Origin: Desulfovibrio intestinalis
GTDB lineage: Bacteria; Desulfobacterota; Desulfovibrionia; Desulfovibrionales; Desulfovibrionaceae
Length of the DNA: 64,000 bases
Assembly: GCF_014202345.1 (NCBI RefSeq)
Contig: NZ_JACHGO010000010.1
Span: forward strand, 1 to 64,000
Direction of reading: 5' to 3'
Made by a program: the position numbers and the translations under genes. This document shows positions 16,946 to 25,561 of the stretch, in pieces. Positions within the stretch are counted from its first letter, which is position 1; every line of letters starts with the position of its first letter. Below the pieces are notes generated by a model. The model was not told the origin of the DNA. It made no database searches and worked only from the letters and a program-made list of their open reading frames with translations.

Positions 16946-17881
16946 TTAGGGAATATCCCGAAAAGAAGGGGCCGGGGGCCGCCGGGACTGATCTGCCCCG
17001 CCGTGAAAGCACATGTGCCTGATGATGCCGTCTACCAGCCCCACCTTGGGAATAACGAATCTGCCCGCGCCGGATCTGGCCGCCACGGTAAGGAATATCT
17101 CCAGAGCTGGCACAATGACGTCTGCCCTGTATTCGTTGAGGCGGTACCGGGCCATGCGCTCGGCATAGGGCAGGCTGCGCAGGTCTTCATACAGGGCCTG
17201 CAATTCGGCGCGGCTGGTGGCTTTGCCTTCTTTTTTATCCAGAAGCTTCGCGGCCTTGTTGATGTTGCCGCCCGAGGCAATGATCTGGCGTGGCCTGTAG
17301 ATTTCGGCCATGCGCGCCAGATGGGCGTCAAGGCGCAGCCACTCTTCTGGCGCCACAACCTTGGCCAGCATGCGCAGGGTGCCCACCTGAAAGGACTGAG
17401 CCTCCAGCAGGGTGTTGTTTCTGACGGCGATGATCTCGGTGCTGCCGCCGCCCACATCCACGTAAAGCGCGGTTTCGTCCGAATCAACCCAGCCGGAAAA
17501 GACATTGGCCTCAAAAAGAATTTCTGCCTCTTCAACACCGGATATAATGGAAATTTCCAGCCCGGTGGCCCGCCCCACGCTGTTGATAAGTTCCGGCCCG
17601 TTGGCGGCGTCGCGCATGGCGCTGGTGGCGCAGATGCGGTAGTGGTCCACGTCATAGGCCCGCATAAGGTGCACAAAGGCCGTCATGGCCTCCATAAACA
17701 TGTGCTGTCTGGCATCCGAAATGCGGCCACTGGTGAAAACATCGGCCCCAAGCCGCACAGGAATACGCAGGTAGGCGTTTTTTTTGACGGATTTATCCGG
17801 GCTCAGCCCTGTGACATCACTGATAAGACAGCGGATGGCATTGGAACCCACATCCATAGCGGCGACGGTTTGCAGTTTCAT
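16946..17881 (-). CDS. ppx: Exopolyphosphatase / guanosine pentaphosphatase (Ppx/GppA)
   Basis: The 311-residue protein shows the ASKHA phosphatase signatures: AAMDVGSNAIRCLI at the N-terminus (phosphate loop 1), ATSAMRDAANG (about 85), VDVGGGSTEII (about 143, second phosphate loop) and IIASGGNINKAAKL (about 200). It releases phosphate from polyphosphate ends, or acts on pppGpp. It lacks the C-terminal HD-like domains of the longer E. coli enzyme, a common short form. It lies one base after the polyphosphate kinase gene, so synthesis and breakdown of polyphosphate are encoded together. Confidence 0.92.
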   Translation of the reverse strand: MKLQTVAAMDVGSNAIRCLISDVTGLSPDKSVKKNAYLRIPVRLGADVFTSGRISDARQHMFMEAMTAFVHLMRAYDVDHYRICATSAMRDAANGPELINSVGRATGLEISIISGVEEAEILFEANVFSGWVDSDETALYVDVGGGSTEIIAVRNNTLLEAQSFQVGTLRMLAKVVAPEEWLRLDAHLARMAEIYRPRQIIASGGNINKAAKLLDKKEGKATSRAELQALYEDLRSLPYAERMARYRLNEYRADVIVPALEIFLTVAARSGAGRFVIPKVGLVDGIIRHMCFHGGADQSRRPPAPSFRDIP

Positions 17882-17882
17882 C

Positions 17883-20075
17883 CTATTCTCCGCACGAGGC
17901 CGAGGCCGGGGCCGTGGTTCTGGTTGCCTGGGCTGCCGTAACGGTAGCGGCGGAAGGTGCCAGGCGTTCTTTCAGGGAAGAGGCAACAGCCTGCGGTGCG
18001 GGTTTGCCGCCGCTGTGCAAATGGGCCTTGTGCCGGTAATAGTCGTGCAGCATGATCTGCGACCGGCAGGGAATGGACGCAAGCCCCGCATGGTAGCTGT
18101 TGGCACAGGTGTCGGTAAGCACGCGGGCCTTGATGTTGTCTGACCACTGGATGGCAAAAATATCCCTGAGGGTCTGGGCCAGTTGCGGGCAGTATACGGG
18201 GGCGGCCACTTCAAGCCGTCTGTCGAGATTCCTGGGCATCCAGTCTGCACTGGAAATAAAGACTTTTTCCTCGTCATTGTTGCAGAAGATGATGATCCGC
18301 GCGTGCTCCAGAAACTTGTCCACAATGCTGATGGCCCAGATGTTGTCGCTCAGGCCCGGCTGCTGGGGTTTGAGACAGCACGCGCCGCGCACGATAAGGC
18401 GTACCTCCACTCCGGCCTTGCCTGCCCTGTAAAGCAGATTAATCATGCTCTCGTCGGTCAGGCTGTTGAGCTTGACATAGATGTAGGCTGGCTTGCCCGC
18501 CCGGGCGTTCTTTATTTCCGCTTCGATAAGCCGTGAAAAAACGCTGCGCATATTGTGCGGAGCCACCACCAGCTCCTTGCTGGTCATAGGTTTGTGCGAG
18601 GCCCCAAGAAAATTGAAGATGCTGCGCGCGTCTTCGGCAAAGTTCTGGTTGGCGCTCAGCAGGCCAACATCGCTGTAAAGGCGGGCCGTGTCTTCATTAA
18701 AATTGCCCGTACCTATGTATACGTAGCCTGTTTTTTTGCGGCCTTCTGTGCGTTCTACCAGCACCAGCTTGCAGTGCACCTTGAGGTCCCTGAGCCCGTG
18801 GATGATACGCACCCCCGCCTGATGCAGGACATCTATGGTCTTGACGTTGCGCTCTTCGTCAAAGCGGGCCATCAGTTCCACAAATACCGTAACCTTTTTG
18901 CCGTTCTGGGCCGCGTTGACCAGCGCGTTGATAACGCGTGAATGGTCTGCCGTGCGGTAGAGGCTTATGGAAATGTCTGTAACCTTGGGGTCAATGGCTG
19001 CCTCGCCAAGAAAATCCACCACATGATTGAAGGTGTGGTAGGGAAAGTGCAGCAAGATATCCTTTTTCTTCACCACCTTGAGGATGCTCGAAAAGGGTTT
19101 GATGTCAGGGTGTTCCAGCGGCGGCATGACGCGGTTTTCAAGGTCGGGCCGTACGCGGGGAAAATTCATGAGGCTGCGCATCATATGATAGCGCGCGCCG
19201 GGATCAAGTTCGCCGCTCTTGAGGCTGAGTTTGGAGGCCAGCAGGTTCAGCAGATCCTGCGGCATGGCCTGATCGTAGATGAGGCGCACGGGGCGTCCAC
19301 GCAGTCTGTGCTCCAGCCCTTCTTCCATCTTTTCGATGAGGCTTTTGGACACGTCGTCGTCAAGCGTCAGTTCGGCATCGCGCATGACCTTGAAGGTGTA
19401 TGCCGAAATGGCAGCGTAGTTGAACATGAAAAAAATATCGTTGAGGCAAAGGCGGATGATGTCGTCCACAAAGATGATGTCGCTGCATCCGGCGGTAGAG
19501 GGCATTTCCACAAAGCGCGGGCACTCGGCGCTGACCGGAATGCGTATGATGGCATAGCGGTTTTTTGTGCCGCTGGCTGGCTGCATTTTAACGGCGTGGT
19601 AAATGTGGCTGTCTTGCAAAAAAGGCAGATTGGCGCTCTTGTTGAGCATGAGGGGAACCAGCTGCGGATTGATGACCTGGGCGAAATAGTCGCGGCAGAA
19701 TTTTTCCTGCCCGGGCGTGAGCTGGGTTTCATTGCGCACGCGAATGCCCTGCTCCTGCATGGCGGCAAGGATGCTCTCATACGTTTCGCGAAAGGCGGTC
19801 TGCGCTTTGCCCACCTTGCTGTTGACGCGTTGCAGGGCTTCCTGCGGGCTGAGGCCACCCATAAGCACGATTTTTTTGGGGTCACGGCTGCGTGAAAGAC
19901 GCGCCAGCGAAGCGACACGCACCTTGATGAATTCGTCCTGATTGCTGGAGAAAATTCCAAGAAAGCGCAGCCGCTGCACGAGGGGATTGGACGCATCGCG
20001 AGCTTCTTGAAGTATGCGCTCGTTAAAGCACAACCAGCTCAATTCCCTGTTATTCATCTTGGCACTGTCTTTCAT
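17883..20075 (-). CDS. ppk1: Polyphosphate kinase 1
   Basis: The 730-residue enzyme polymerises the gamma-phosphate of ATP into polyphosphate. The N-terminal domain opens with NNRELSWLCFNERILQEA. The middle domain has the catalytic His in LKVHCKLVLVERTEG, followed by GYVYIGTGNFNEDTARLYSD as in E. coli PPK. A second PLD-like half has the conserved Arg/His segments (SADWMPRNLDRR). ATG 20075 is preferred to the TTG at 20081 because GGAG is eight bases upstream. It is the first gene of the ppk1-ppx pair. Confidence 0.96.
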   Translation of the reverse strand: MKDSAKMNNRELSWLCFNERILQEARDASNPLVQRLRFLGIFSSNQDEFIKVRVASLARLSRSRDPKKIVLMGGLSPQEALQRVNSKVGKAQTAFRETYESILAAMQEQGIRVRNETQLTPGQEKFCRDYFAQVINPQLVPLMLNKSANLPFLQDSHIYHAVKMQPASGTKNRYAIIRIPVSAECPRFVEMPSTAGCSDIIFVDDIIRLCLNDIFFMFNYAAISAYTFKVMRDAELTLDDDVSKSLIEKMEEGLEHRLRGRPVRLIYDQAMPQDLLNLLASKLSLKSGELDPGARYHMMRSLMNFPRVRPDLENRVMPPLEHPDIKPFSSILKVVKKKDILLHFPYHTFNHVVDFLGEAAIDPKVTDISISLYRTADHSRVINALVNAAQNGKKVTVFVELMARFDEERNVKTIDVLHQAGVRIIHGLRDLKVHCKLVLVERTEGRKKTGYVYIGTGNFNEDTARLYSDVGLLSANQNFAEDARSIFNFLGASHKPMTSKELVVAPHNMRSVFSRLIEAEIKNARAGKPAYIYVKLNSLTDESMINLLYRAGKAGVEVRLIVRGACCLKPQQPGLSDNIWAISIVDKFLEHARIIIFCNNDEEKVFISSADWMPRNLDRRLEVAAPVYCPQLAQTLRDIFAIQWSDNIKARVLTDTCANSYHAGLASIPCRSQIMLHDYYRHKAHLHSGGKPAPQAVASSLKERLAPSAATVTAAQATRTTAPASASCGE

Positions 20076-20478
20076 GGTCAAAGCTCCAGGCTCCGCGATA
20101 TGTTATGGTTGCCTGTGCATGTACTATTTCTATGTGAAGATCATGTGACAAAAGGAACAGAGCGTGATTTTGATTTTTGCGCGATGGAATATCTGTAGCG
20201 GCAGTGTGGGCCGTTAACTGCAAAAATCCACATGCGTGCTTGCAGTCTTTGCGTAAAAGATCTGTGAAATGCAGGTGATGAGACAAGCATGCGGTGCGGG
20301 GTAATGAGTAGTCACGGGTAGTAGGCGCATTAGTTTTTCAAAGTTACCATGCGCTAATCGTACGCTTATTGAGCACAAGCCAAAACAGGAAAGCCCGCGT
20401 TTGCGGGCTTTCTGTTCTGTGGCGAGATTTCTGCGGCACTGCCAGTGGCAAGACAGCTGCGGCATATATTCAATGGTG
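20076..20478. other. Gap upstream of ppk1, no gene seen
   Basis: About 400 bases carrying the ppk1 promoter region on the left and the tonB terminator (20384-20417) on the right. No ORF with a credible start or family feature is visible. Confidence 0.5.
20384..20417. terminator. Terminator downstream of tonB
   Basis: GAAAGCCCGC and GCGGGCTTTC pair around a GTTT loop (20389-20412), and the outer AACAG/CTGTT bases extend the stem. It lies about 60 bases past the tonB stop and can work in both directions. Confidence 0.8.
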
Positions 20479-21156
20479 TTAGCGTAACTTGAACGCGAAG
20501 GGCAGCACGACCAGCGTGTTTACTGGTTGCCCCTTGAGCTTGCCGGGCGCAAAACGCATATTTCTTGCGGCATTGAGGGCAGCCTCTTCAAAATAGCCGT
20601 CCGGCGTGGCGCTGATAACCTCACAGTTACGGGGCTGGCCGGATGAATCCACCACAAGGCGCACCTTGACGGAACCCTGCACATTCATACGCCGGGCCTT
20701 GGTGGGGTATTCAGGCTCAACACGCCGGGTAATGCTCGGCCGCTGGTCCAGCGTATCGCTCTCATAGGCGCTGAGGCCGCCTACTGTGCGCGGCTGGGGG
20801 CCAGCGGGAGCAGACGGCGGCGGGGGCGGAGGCGGAGTGGCTGCCTGCTCCTTGGGTACGGGCTTGTCGCTTTTTTTTGGGCTGATCTTTTTTACGTCCG
20901 GCTTTGGTGCTTCCAGTTTTTGTGGCTGCACTTCTGGCTTTTTGGGTTCCGGCGGCGGGGGCGGTGCTGGCGGCTCAACCGCCGCTGGCGGGGGAGGCGT
21001 CAGAGCGGGAACCGGGGCAAACTCGGCAAGGGCCACGCGGTACACTCTTTCCGCGTTGTTTGGGGCTTCCCTGGCAATAAACACAAAGCCGCCCAGCAGC
21101 AGAAAGTGCATGCTCAGGGAAAAGAAGAGGGTCATGCCACGAGCGCCCACCTTCAT
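20479..21156 (-). CDS. tonB: TonB energy-transducing protein
   Basis: The 225-residue protein has an N-terminal membrane anchor (about residues 8-28, containing SLSMHFLLLGGF with the conserved Ser-His pair). A Pro/Lys-rich periplasm-spanning segment (PPPPPEPKKPEVQPQKLEAP) follows, then a C-terminal TonB domain (RRVEPEYPTKARRMNVQGSV to the end). It transmits the proton-motive force to outer-membrane receptors. The start overlaps the exbD stop (ATGA). The siderophore receptor at 45420-47630 is the obvious local client, and the operon shares the iron motif with the siderophore locus. Confidence 0.93.
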   Translation of the reverse strand: MKVGARGMTLFFSLSMHFLLLGGFVFIAREAPNNAERVYRVALAEFAPVPALTPPPPAAVEPPAPPPPPEPKKPEVQPQKLEAPKPDVKKISPKKSDKPVPKEQAATPPPPPPPSAPAGPQPRTVGGLSAYESDTLDQRPSITRRVEPEYPTKARRMNVQGSVKVRLVVDSSGQPRNCEVISATPDGYFEEAALNAARNMRFAPGKLKGQPVNTLVVLPFAFKLR

Positions 21157-21620
21157 TGCAGATTGTCCTTTTTGCTGCCGGAAGCCGCTGCCCCGCTGGT
21201 TTCCGCGCCGGAGGCGTCGTCGGGCAAGGATGTGGTCACAAGGCCCACGTCGCTGACGCCCGCACCGCGCACGCGATCCATAACGTGCATGACCATGCCG
21301 TACGGAACGTCTTTGTCTGCGCGCACAAAAAGCTGCCGCCCGGCGTTCTTTACGCGCGTGGTGAGCACTTCGGGCAGGTCGGCCAGCCCGGTTTCATACT
21401 CGTCGAGGTAAAGCGCCCCATTGGACTTGATGGTGAGGATGATGTGGTCATCTTCGGTAGGTAAAACCTCTGAAGTCTCCACCTTGGGCAGGGCTACATC
21501 AAGCCCTTCGGTCATCATCGGGGCCGTGACCATAAAGATAATCAGCAGCACCAGCATGACGTCCACGAAGGGGGTCACGTTGATATCGGCAACAAAATCG
21601 TCGTCTGTGGATGCGGCCAT
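21153..21620 (-). CDS. exbD: ExbD biopolymer transport protein
   Basis: 155 residues with a short cytoplasmic N-terminus, one membrane helix carrying the essential Asp in INVTPFVDVMLVLLIIFMV, and a periplasmic domain. ATG 21620 is chosen over 21713: GAGGAG lies eight bases upstream, and the longer form would overlap exbB by about 90 bases. Together with ExbB it forms the proton channel that powers TonB. A Ser/Ala/Gly-rich tail of about 20 residues (ASGAETSGAAASG) ends the protein. Confidence 0.93.
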   Translation of the reverse strand: MAASTDDDFVADINVTPFVDVMLVLLIIFMVTAPMMTEGLDVALPKVETSEVLPTEDDHIILTIKSNGALYLDEYETGLADLPEVLTTRVKNAGRQLFVRADKDVPYGMVMHVMDRVRGAGVSDVGLVTTSLPDDASGAETSGAAASGSKKDNLQ

Positions 21621-21622
21621 AA

Positions 21623-22312
21623 TCAGCGCTCCTCGGCAAAGCTGATGCCCTTGCTGTATCCTGGCGCTTCGTGCTGAAGCCGATTGAGCAATTGCCCGGC
21701 GTAGTTGATGCACACGCCCTCAATATATGTCAGCTTTGCACGGAAGATGTTGTAACCGCACACTGCGGGTATGGCCACAAACAGGCCGACCGCCGTGGCA
21801 ATAAGCGCCTCGGCGATGCCGGGGGCCACTGTTGCCAGCGAAACGCTTTTCATTTGGGCTATGGCTGTAAAGGAATGCATGATCCCCCACACGGTGCCGA
21901 ACAGGCCGATGAAGGGAGCCGTATTGGCTGCGGTGGCCAGCAGCGCCAGCGATGATTTGAGCCGCGCCACTTCTTCGGCAATGGCAAAGTGCAGGGCACG
22001 GCGTACGTTGTCGTTGAGCAGTCTGTCGGTATCGCCCGTGCGTGTGAGGCGGTTATATTCACGTACTGCGCGGCGGGTGATACCGTACAGGGGTGACTGC
22101 CTGTCAGCCTCCATCACGGGCAGGGCCTGACTCAGATTCGCGGCATCGTCAAAGGCCACCAGCCCCTCTTGGGTTCGGCTCTGAGCAGCGCGCAACGTGA
22201 ACCATTTGCCGCACATATAGGCCCAACTGGCCACAGACATAAACAACAGCAGCACCAATACACATTTTGAAATAAGTGTAGCCTGCAATACGGCCTCAAT
22301 CATGGAATTCAC
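21623..22312 (-). CDS. exbB: ExbB proton channel subunit (MotA/TolQ/ExbB family)
   Basis: The 229-residue membrane protein has three helices: about 10-32, about 125-150 (TAANTAPFIGLFGTVWGIMHSF, with the channel-lining Thr) and about 165-190 (GIAEALIATAVGLFVAIPAV). It is the first gene of exbB-exbD-tonB. A strong inverted repeat matching the motif seen at the siderophore promoters lies about 180 bases upstream, so iron control is likely. TolQ is the main alternative, but adjacency to tonB favours ExbB. Confidence 0.92.
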   Translation of the reverse strand: MNSMIEAVLQATLISKCVLVLLLFMSVASWAYMCGKWFTLRAAQSRTQEGLVAFDDAANLSQALPVMEADRQSPLYGITRRAVREYNRLTRTGDTDRLLNDNVRRALHFAIAEEVARLKSSLALLATAANTAPFIGLFGTVWGIMHSFTAIAQMKSVSLATVAPGIAEALIATAVGLFVAIPAVCGYNIFRAKLTYIEGVCINYAGQLLNRLQHEAPGYSKGISFAEER

Positions 22313-22401
22313 TCTTTTCCCCCTTGCTCAAATTTTGAAATTAAAACAGCGCTGCCTGATTAAGCTCAATAACCTGCCGAATTGATTGAGTCCGAACTGT
22401 G

Positions 22402-22473
22402 TATGTTCTCACGTTAATTTTATACGCATCTAACATTGTTGCTTTTGACGCATAAATTGCGTGTGAGAACATA
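22402..22473. repeat. Long imperfect inverted repeat upstream of exbB
   Basis: TATGTTCTCAC (22402-22412) is repeated as GTGAGAACATA (22463-22473). Partial pairing continues inwards (TATACGC against GCATAAA). It lies between the exbB start and the iron motif at 22491. It could be a leader hairpin in the exbB mRNA, a protein-binding site, or the terminator of the metal ATPase gene, although it lacks a T-run. Confidence 0.5.
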
Positions 22474-22490
22474 GCTTAATCTGACTATTA

Positions 22491-22515
22491 TGAAATAGAA
22501 ATTTAATTTCTATTT
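22491..22515. promoter_or_regulatory. Candidate Fur box upstream of exbB-exbD-tonB
   Basis: A perfect inverted repeat has arms AAATAGAAAT (22493-22502) and ATTTCTATTT (22506-22515) three bases apart. The 21 bases from 22491 fit the shared motif near TGAAAAAGAAATT found upstream of four siderophore transcription units. The sequence is close to the TGAnAATnATTnTCA-type Fur boxes proposed for deltaproteobacteria. Confidence 0.65.
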
Positions 22516-22613
22516 TAATTTGTTCTTGTCATCACGTCAAGATTATTGAGCAGTGTCATTTCTTACTTTGTTCCATAGCGTGACGACGGCATATTTTTTA
22601 AGTACTGGTGCAG

Positions 22614-24497
22614 CTACGCAACGTCGGCGATCAACTTTCGCTCGTACAGGCGGGCGGCATTGAGCACAACGAGAACGGAACCAGCGTTGTGTACCAGGGC
22701 TCCTGTTATGGGGTTGAGCAGTCCCATGACCGACATGCTGATGGCGACAAAATTTATTGCCATCGACAGGGTAATATTGAATTTGATGGTATTGACAGTG
22801 GCATCAGAGAGGCGCTTCAAGTAGGGGATTTTTGCGATGTCGTCGCCCATCAGCGCGATGTCGGCTGCGTCAATGGCAATATCGCTGCCCATAGAGCCCA
22901 TTGCCACACCAACATCAGCGATTTTCAATGCCGGGGCGTCATTTACGCCATCGCCAATCATGCACACAACATGGCCTTGCTGCTGCAATAGTTTGATATG
23001 CTCGACCTTCTGCGCAGGAAGCAAGTCAGAATAGACAAGGTCAATTCCGGCCTGTTTCGAAAAATAACTGGCAGTTTGTTGATGGTCGCCAGTCAAAAGC
23101 ACAACACCTGTTCCCATATCATGCAGTTTATTTACCATATCTTGCGCACTAGCCCGGAGAGTGTCTGAAAACGCCACTGTTCCCGCGCAGACGCCTTCAA
23201 GGGCTATCAAAATTACGGCCTTGCCCTGCATACGCAGGTCTTTCAAGACGGCAGCGGTTTTTTCATCCACATGCACACCGTTGTCCTGCAAGTAGCCGAT
23301 GTTCCCGATGAGCGCGTCAGTGCCGTCAACACTGGCGCTGATGCCCTTGCCGGGTGTCATGATAAAGCCGTCTGCCTTTGACAGAGGAACACTCTTTTCT
23401 TTGGCATGAGCCACAATGGCCTTGCCAAGCGGATGCTCTGACAGCGCCTCCATCGAAGCTGCAAAGTGCAGCAGGCCGTGCGGCGTTTTTTCAGGCAAAA
23501 AGGAAATGATATCGCTGACAGCCAGTGTGCCGTGGGTAAGTGTTCCTGTTTTGTCAAAAGCTATGCGGTCAACCTTGCCCATATTTTCCAGAGCTTCACC
23601 GGATTTAATCAAAACCCCCTGTTTGGTGGCCTGACCAATGGCGGCCATGATGGACGTGGGCGTCGCCAGCGCCAGAGCGCAGGGGCAAAAAACCACAAGA
23701 ACGGTAACAGCCCGTACGATATCGCTTGTGATGGCGTATGCGCCAACGGCAATAATCATCGCTATGGGAACAAGCCATGCGGCCCATTTGTCCACAATGC
23801 GCTGCATGGGCGCTTTGCTGTTTTCTGCCTCTTGCACCATGCTGACAAGTTTCTGCAAAGAAGAGTCTTCGCCGGTCTTGATGGCTTCAATATCAATTGC
23901 CCCGAACCGGTTGATTGTTCCACTGAAGACGTCGTCTCCCTCAGTTTTATCTACTGGCAGAAACTCTCCGGTCATGGCTGACTGGTCTATGGATGTGTTG
24001 CCAGCGCGGATAGTTCCGTCCACTGGCACAGTTTCACCCGGCAAAACCCGCAACAGATCACCGCAGCGGATTTGCTCAACGGCAACCATTTCTTCACGCA
24101 TGGTTTCGCCGTGTATCGTAAGCCTACGGCCCTGTAGGGGCATGAGGCTGATTAATTCCTTTATGCCTTTTTTGGCCTTCTCTACGGTTCTTTCTTCCAA
24201 AATGGCGCCGATAGCCATAATGAACGCGACCTCTCCGGCGGCAAAAAGTTCACCAATATAAATGCACGCAAACATGGCTATGGAGATAAGCAGAGCGGAT
24301 GTAATACGGCGTTCAAAAAAGACGCGGTACAGAGCGAGATAGACTAAAGGAAACCCGCAAATGAAAATCGTAACCCAGGCCGGGTCTAGCGGCACATAAA
24401 TGTCCCCCAGCAGGATCACAAGGCTGGCGGCCAGAAAAACGCCCCCCAGTACAGTCATGCGTAGCCCGGACAGGGTATAGAAGAGAGTTTTAAGCAT
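22614..24497 (-). CDS. Heavy-metal-translocating P1B-type ATPase without metal-binding N-domain
   Basis: The 627-residue protein has the CPC metal site (VVFCPCALALATP, about residue 277), phosphorylation site DKTGTLTHG (about 318), actuator TGEFLPV, nucleotide-binding Ser-Glu-His-Pro (SEHPLGKAI), and hinge GDGVNDAPAL (about 520). There is no N-terminal CxxC domain. The last helices carry HNAGSVLVVLNAARL, close to but not identical with the HDGST of Zn/Cd exporters. The ion is therefore uncertain. The neighbouring CsoR-type repressor and matching operators suggest copper export, while the helix motif leaves Zn/Cd or Mn open. It has a TACCCC/GGGGTA operator just upstream of the start. Confidence 0.88.
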   Translation of the reverse strand: MLKTLFYTLSGLRMTVLGGVFLAASLVILLGDIYVPLDPAWVTIFICGFPLVYLALYRVFFERRITSALLISIAMFACIYIGELFAAGEVAFIMAIGAILEERTVEKAKKGIKELISLMPLQGRRLTIHGETMREEMVAVEQIRCGDLLRVLPGETVPVDGTIRAGNTSIDQSAMTGEFLPVDKTEGDDVFSGTINRFGAIDIEAIKTGEDSSLQKLVSMVQEAENSKAPMQRIVDKWAAWLVPIAMIIAVGAYAITSDIVRAVTVLVVFCPCALALATPTSIMAAIGQATKQGVLIKSGEALENMGKVDRIAFDKTGTLTHGTLAVSDIISFLPEKTPHGLLHFAASMEALSEHPLGKAIVAHAKEKSVPLSKADGFIMTPGKGISASVDGTDALIGNIGYLQDNGVHVDEKTAAVLKDLRMQGKAVILIALEGVCAGTVAFSDTLRASAQDMVNKLHDMGTGVVLLTGDHQQTASYFSKQAGIDLVYSDLLPAQKVEHIKLLQQQGHVVCMIGDGVNDAPALKIADVGVAMGSMGSDIAIDAADIALMGDDIAKIPYLKRLSDATVNTIKFNITLSMAINFVAISMSVMGLLNPITGALVHNAGSVLVVLNAARLYERKLIADVA

Positions 24498-24545
24498 GCG
24501 TGCGTTTCCTTTTTTGCGGTAAAAATAGCTTTTTTATATACCATG

Positions 24546-24560
24546 TACCCCTATGGGGTA
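24546..24560. promoter_or_regulatory. CsoR-type operator in front of the metal ATPase
   Basis: TACCCC-TAT-GGGGTA palindrome, about 50 bases upstream of the ATPase start and beside the TTTTTTATAT sequence that could be its -10 region. It matches the G-tract palindromes bound by CsoR-family repressors and is repeated at the csoR promoter. Confidence 0.8.
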
Positions 24561-24610
24561 TGTGAGGTAGGAGAAAAAATATATGTGGCAGCACCACATA
24601 TATTGGTAAG

Positions 24611-24886
24611 TCAGACAATTCTTGAAAACTGCTCAATGGCTGATGTCAGCCGCTTCAATACTTCGGCCTCGTTTCCATTTTTGACGCCGTCCAGAACACA
24701 GTGCTGCATATGGCCCTCAAGCACGACCTGCCCTGTTTTATGCAAAGCAGACTTGACCGCGCCTATCTGGATAAGAACGTCTTCACACGGCTTGTCATTC
24801 TCGACCATCTTTATGATGCCTTTGATCTGGCCTTCAATACGCCGAAGCCGCTTGGTAACAGCGTCGACGTCCATACAGTCTCTCAT
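24611..24886 (-). CDS. csoR: CsoR/FrmR-family metal-sensing repressor
   Basis: This 91-residue all-helical DNA-binding protein has the family core RLRRIEGQIKGIIKMVEN. The metal-ligand set is C in KPCEDVL, and H and C in GHMQHC (His-x3-Cys spacing), which is the C-H-C set of Cu(I)-binding CsoR. RcnR-type nickel sensors instead carry an extra N-terminal His. Copper would release it from the two GGGGTA-type operators, at its own promoter and at the ATPase promoter. The start at 24886 has GAGGGTGG upstream. It sits directly upstream of the ATPase gene in the same direction, so the pair forms an autoregulated export unit. Confidence 0.9.
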   Translation of the reverse strand: MRDCMDVDAVTKRLRRIEGQIKGIIKMVENDKPCEDVLIQIGAVKSALHKTGQVVLEGHMQHCVLDGVKNGNEAEVLKRLTSAIEQFSRIV

Positions 24887-24910
24887 GCTTCCACCCTCAC
24901 TTTTACGAAC

Positions 24911-24933
24911 GCTATACCCCTGTGGGGTATAGC
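24911..24933. promoter_or_regulatory. CsoR-type operator at the csoR promoter
   Basis: Perfect palindrome with arms GCTATACCCC and GGGGTATAGC around TGT, 25 bases upstream of the csoR start. The same core stands before the ATPase gene, as expected for autoregulation. Confidence 0.85.
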
Positions 24934-25028
24934 GTCAATAGGTACAACAAATACCTCATTTTGCAACAGCGAGGTATCTTCCCAATTTTCAAAGGTTATT
25001 GACAGGAAATGTTGCACCCTTTATGTTC

Positions 25029-25050
25029 ATAAAATGAAATTCATTTTCAT
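25029..25050. promoter_or_regulatory. Candidate Fur box upstream of pchBA
   Basis: ATGAAATTCATTTTCAT (25034-25050) is a near-perfect palindrome. Read on the minus strand, the 21 bases from 25049 start TGAAAATGAATTTCATTTT and fit the shared iron motif. It lies in the 350-base divergent region between csoR and pchB, which holds no gene. Confidence 0.65.
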
Positions 25051-25237
25051 ATTTAATCAGGCCGTAAGCGTCAGGCCCCGGATGTTCAGCTCTTCCTTAT
25101 GCGTGTCATTGGAGAAGAAGGTGTCCGTTGCCGCGGTACAGTTTGACGGCTCAAAAGACAGAGGAGTGGCGTATTGAAGCTACAGGGCCACCTGCTGCGC
25201 TGATTTTGACACTCATGACACATAAAAGAGGCAACGC

Positions 25238-25561
25238 ATGAAACTACCTGATGAATGCTGCAATCTTGGGGATATTCGTTGTGAAATTGACCGCCTGGAC
25301 AGTGAAATTATCAAGCTTCTCGGCCATCGCCTTGCCTATGTTCTTGCAGCGGCACAGTTTAAGAAAAGTGAAGAAGATATTCCCGCTCCAGAGCGTGTGA
25401 AGGCCATGCTGGCGGATCGGCGAGTCTGGGCCAGGGAAGCAGGCCTTTCTGAAGACTTCATTGAGAACTTATTTGAACAGATAACCAGCTGGTATATTGC
25501 AACGCAGATTGAGCACTGGCAAAAAACGCGCGGCCAGGTCAAAGGCGCCAGTCATGGTTGA
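25238..25561 (+). CDS. pchB: Isochorismate pyruvate lyase (salicylate-forming, PchB)
   Basis: The 107-residue protein of the AroQ chorismate-mutase fold eliminates pyruvate from isochorismate to give salicylate. It closely follows Pseudomonas PchB throughout: DIRCEIDRLDSEIIKLLGHR at the N-terminus with the active-site Arg, QFKKSE with the catalytic loop Lys, IPAPERVKAML, and SWYIATQIEHWQKTR with the active-site Gln. Its stop overlaps the pchA start by eight bases, the same pchB-pchA order as in pyochelin operons. The supply goes to the salicylate-AMP ligase at the other end of the locus. Confidence 0.95.
   Translation: MKLPDECCNLGDIRCEIDRLDSEIIKLLGHRLAYVLAAAQFKKSEEDIPAPERVKAMLADRRVWAREAGLSEDFIENLFEQITSWYIATQIEHWQKTRGQVKGASHG

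Noticed and set aside
18942..19895. 317-codon ORF antisense to ppk1
   Set aside because: Opposite a highly conserved enzyme; no motif and no start signal.
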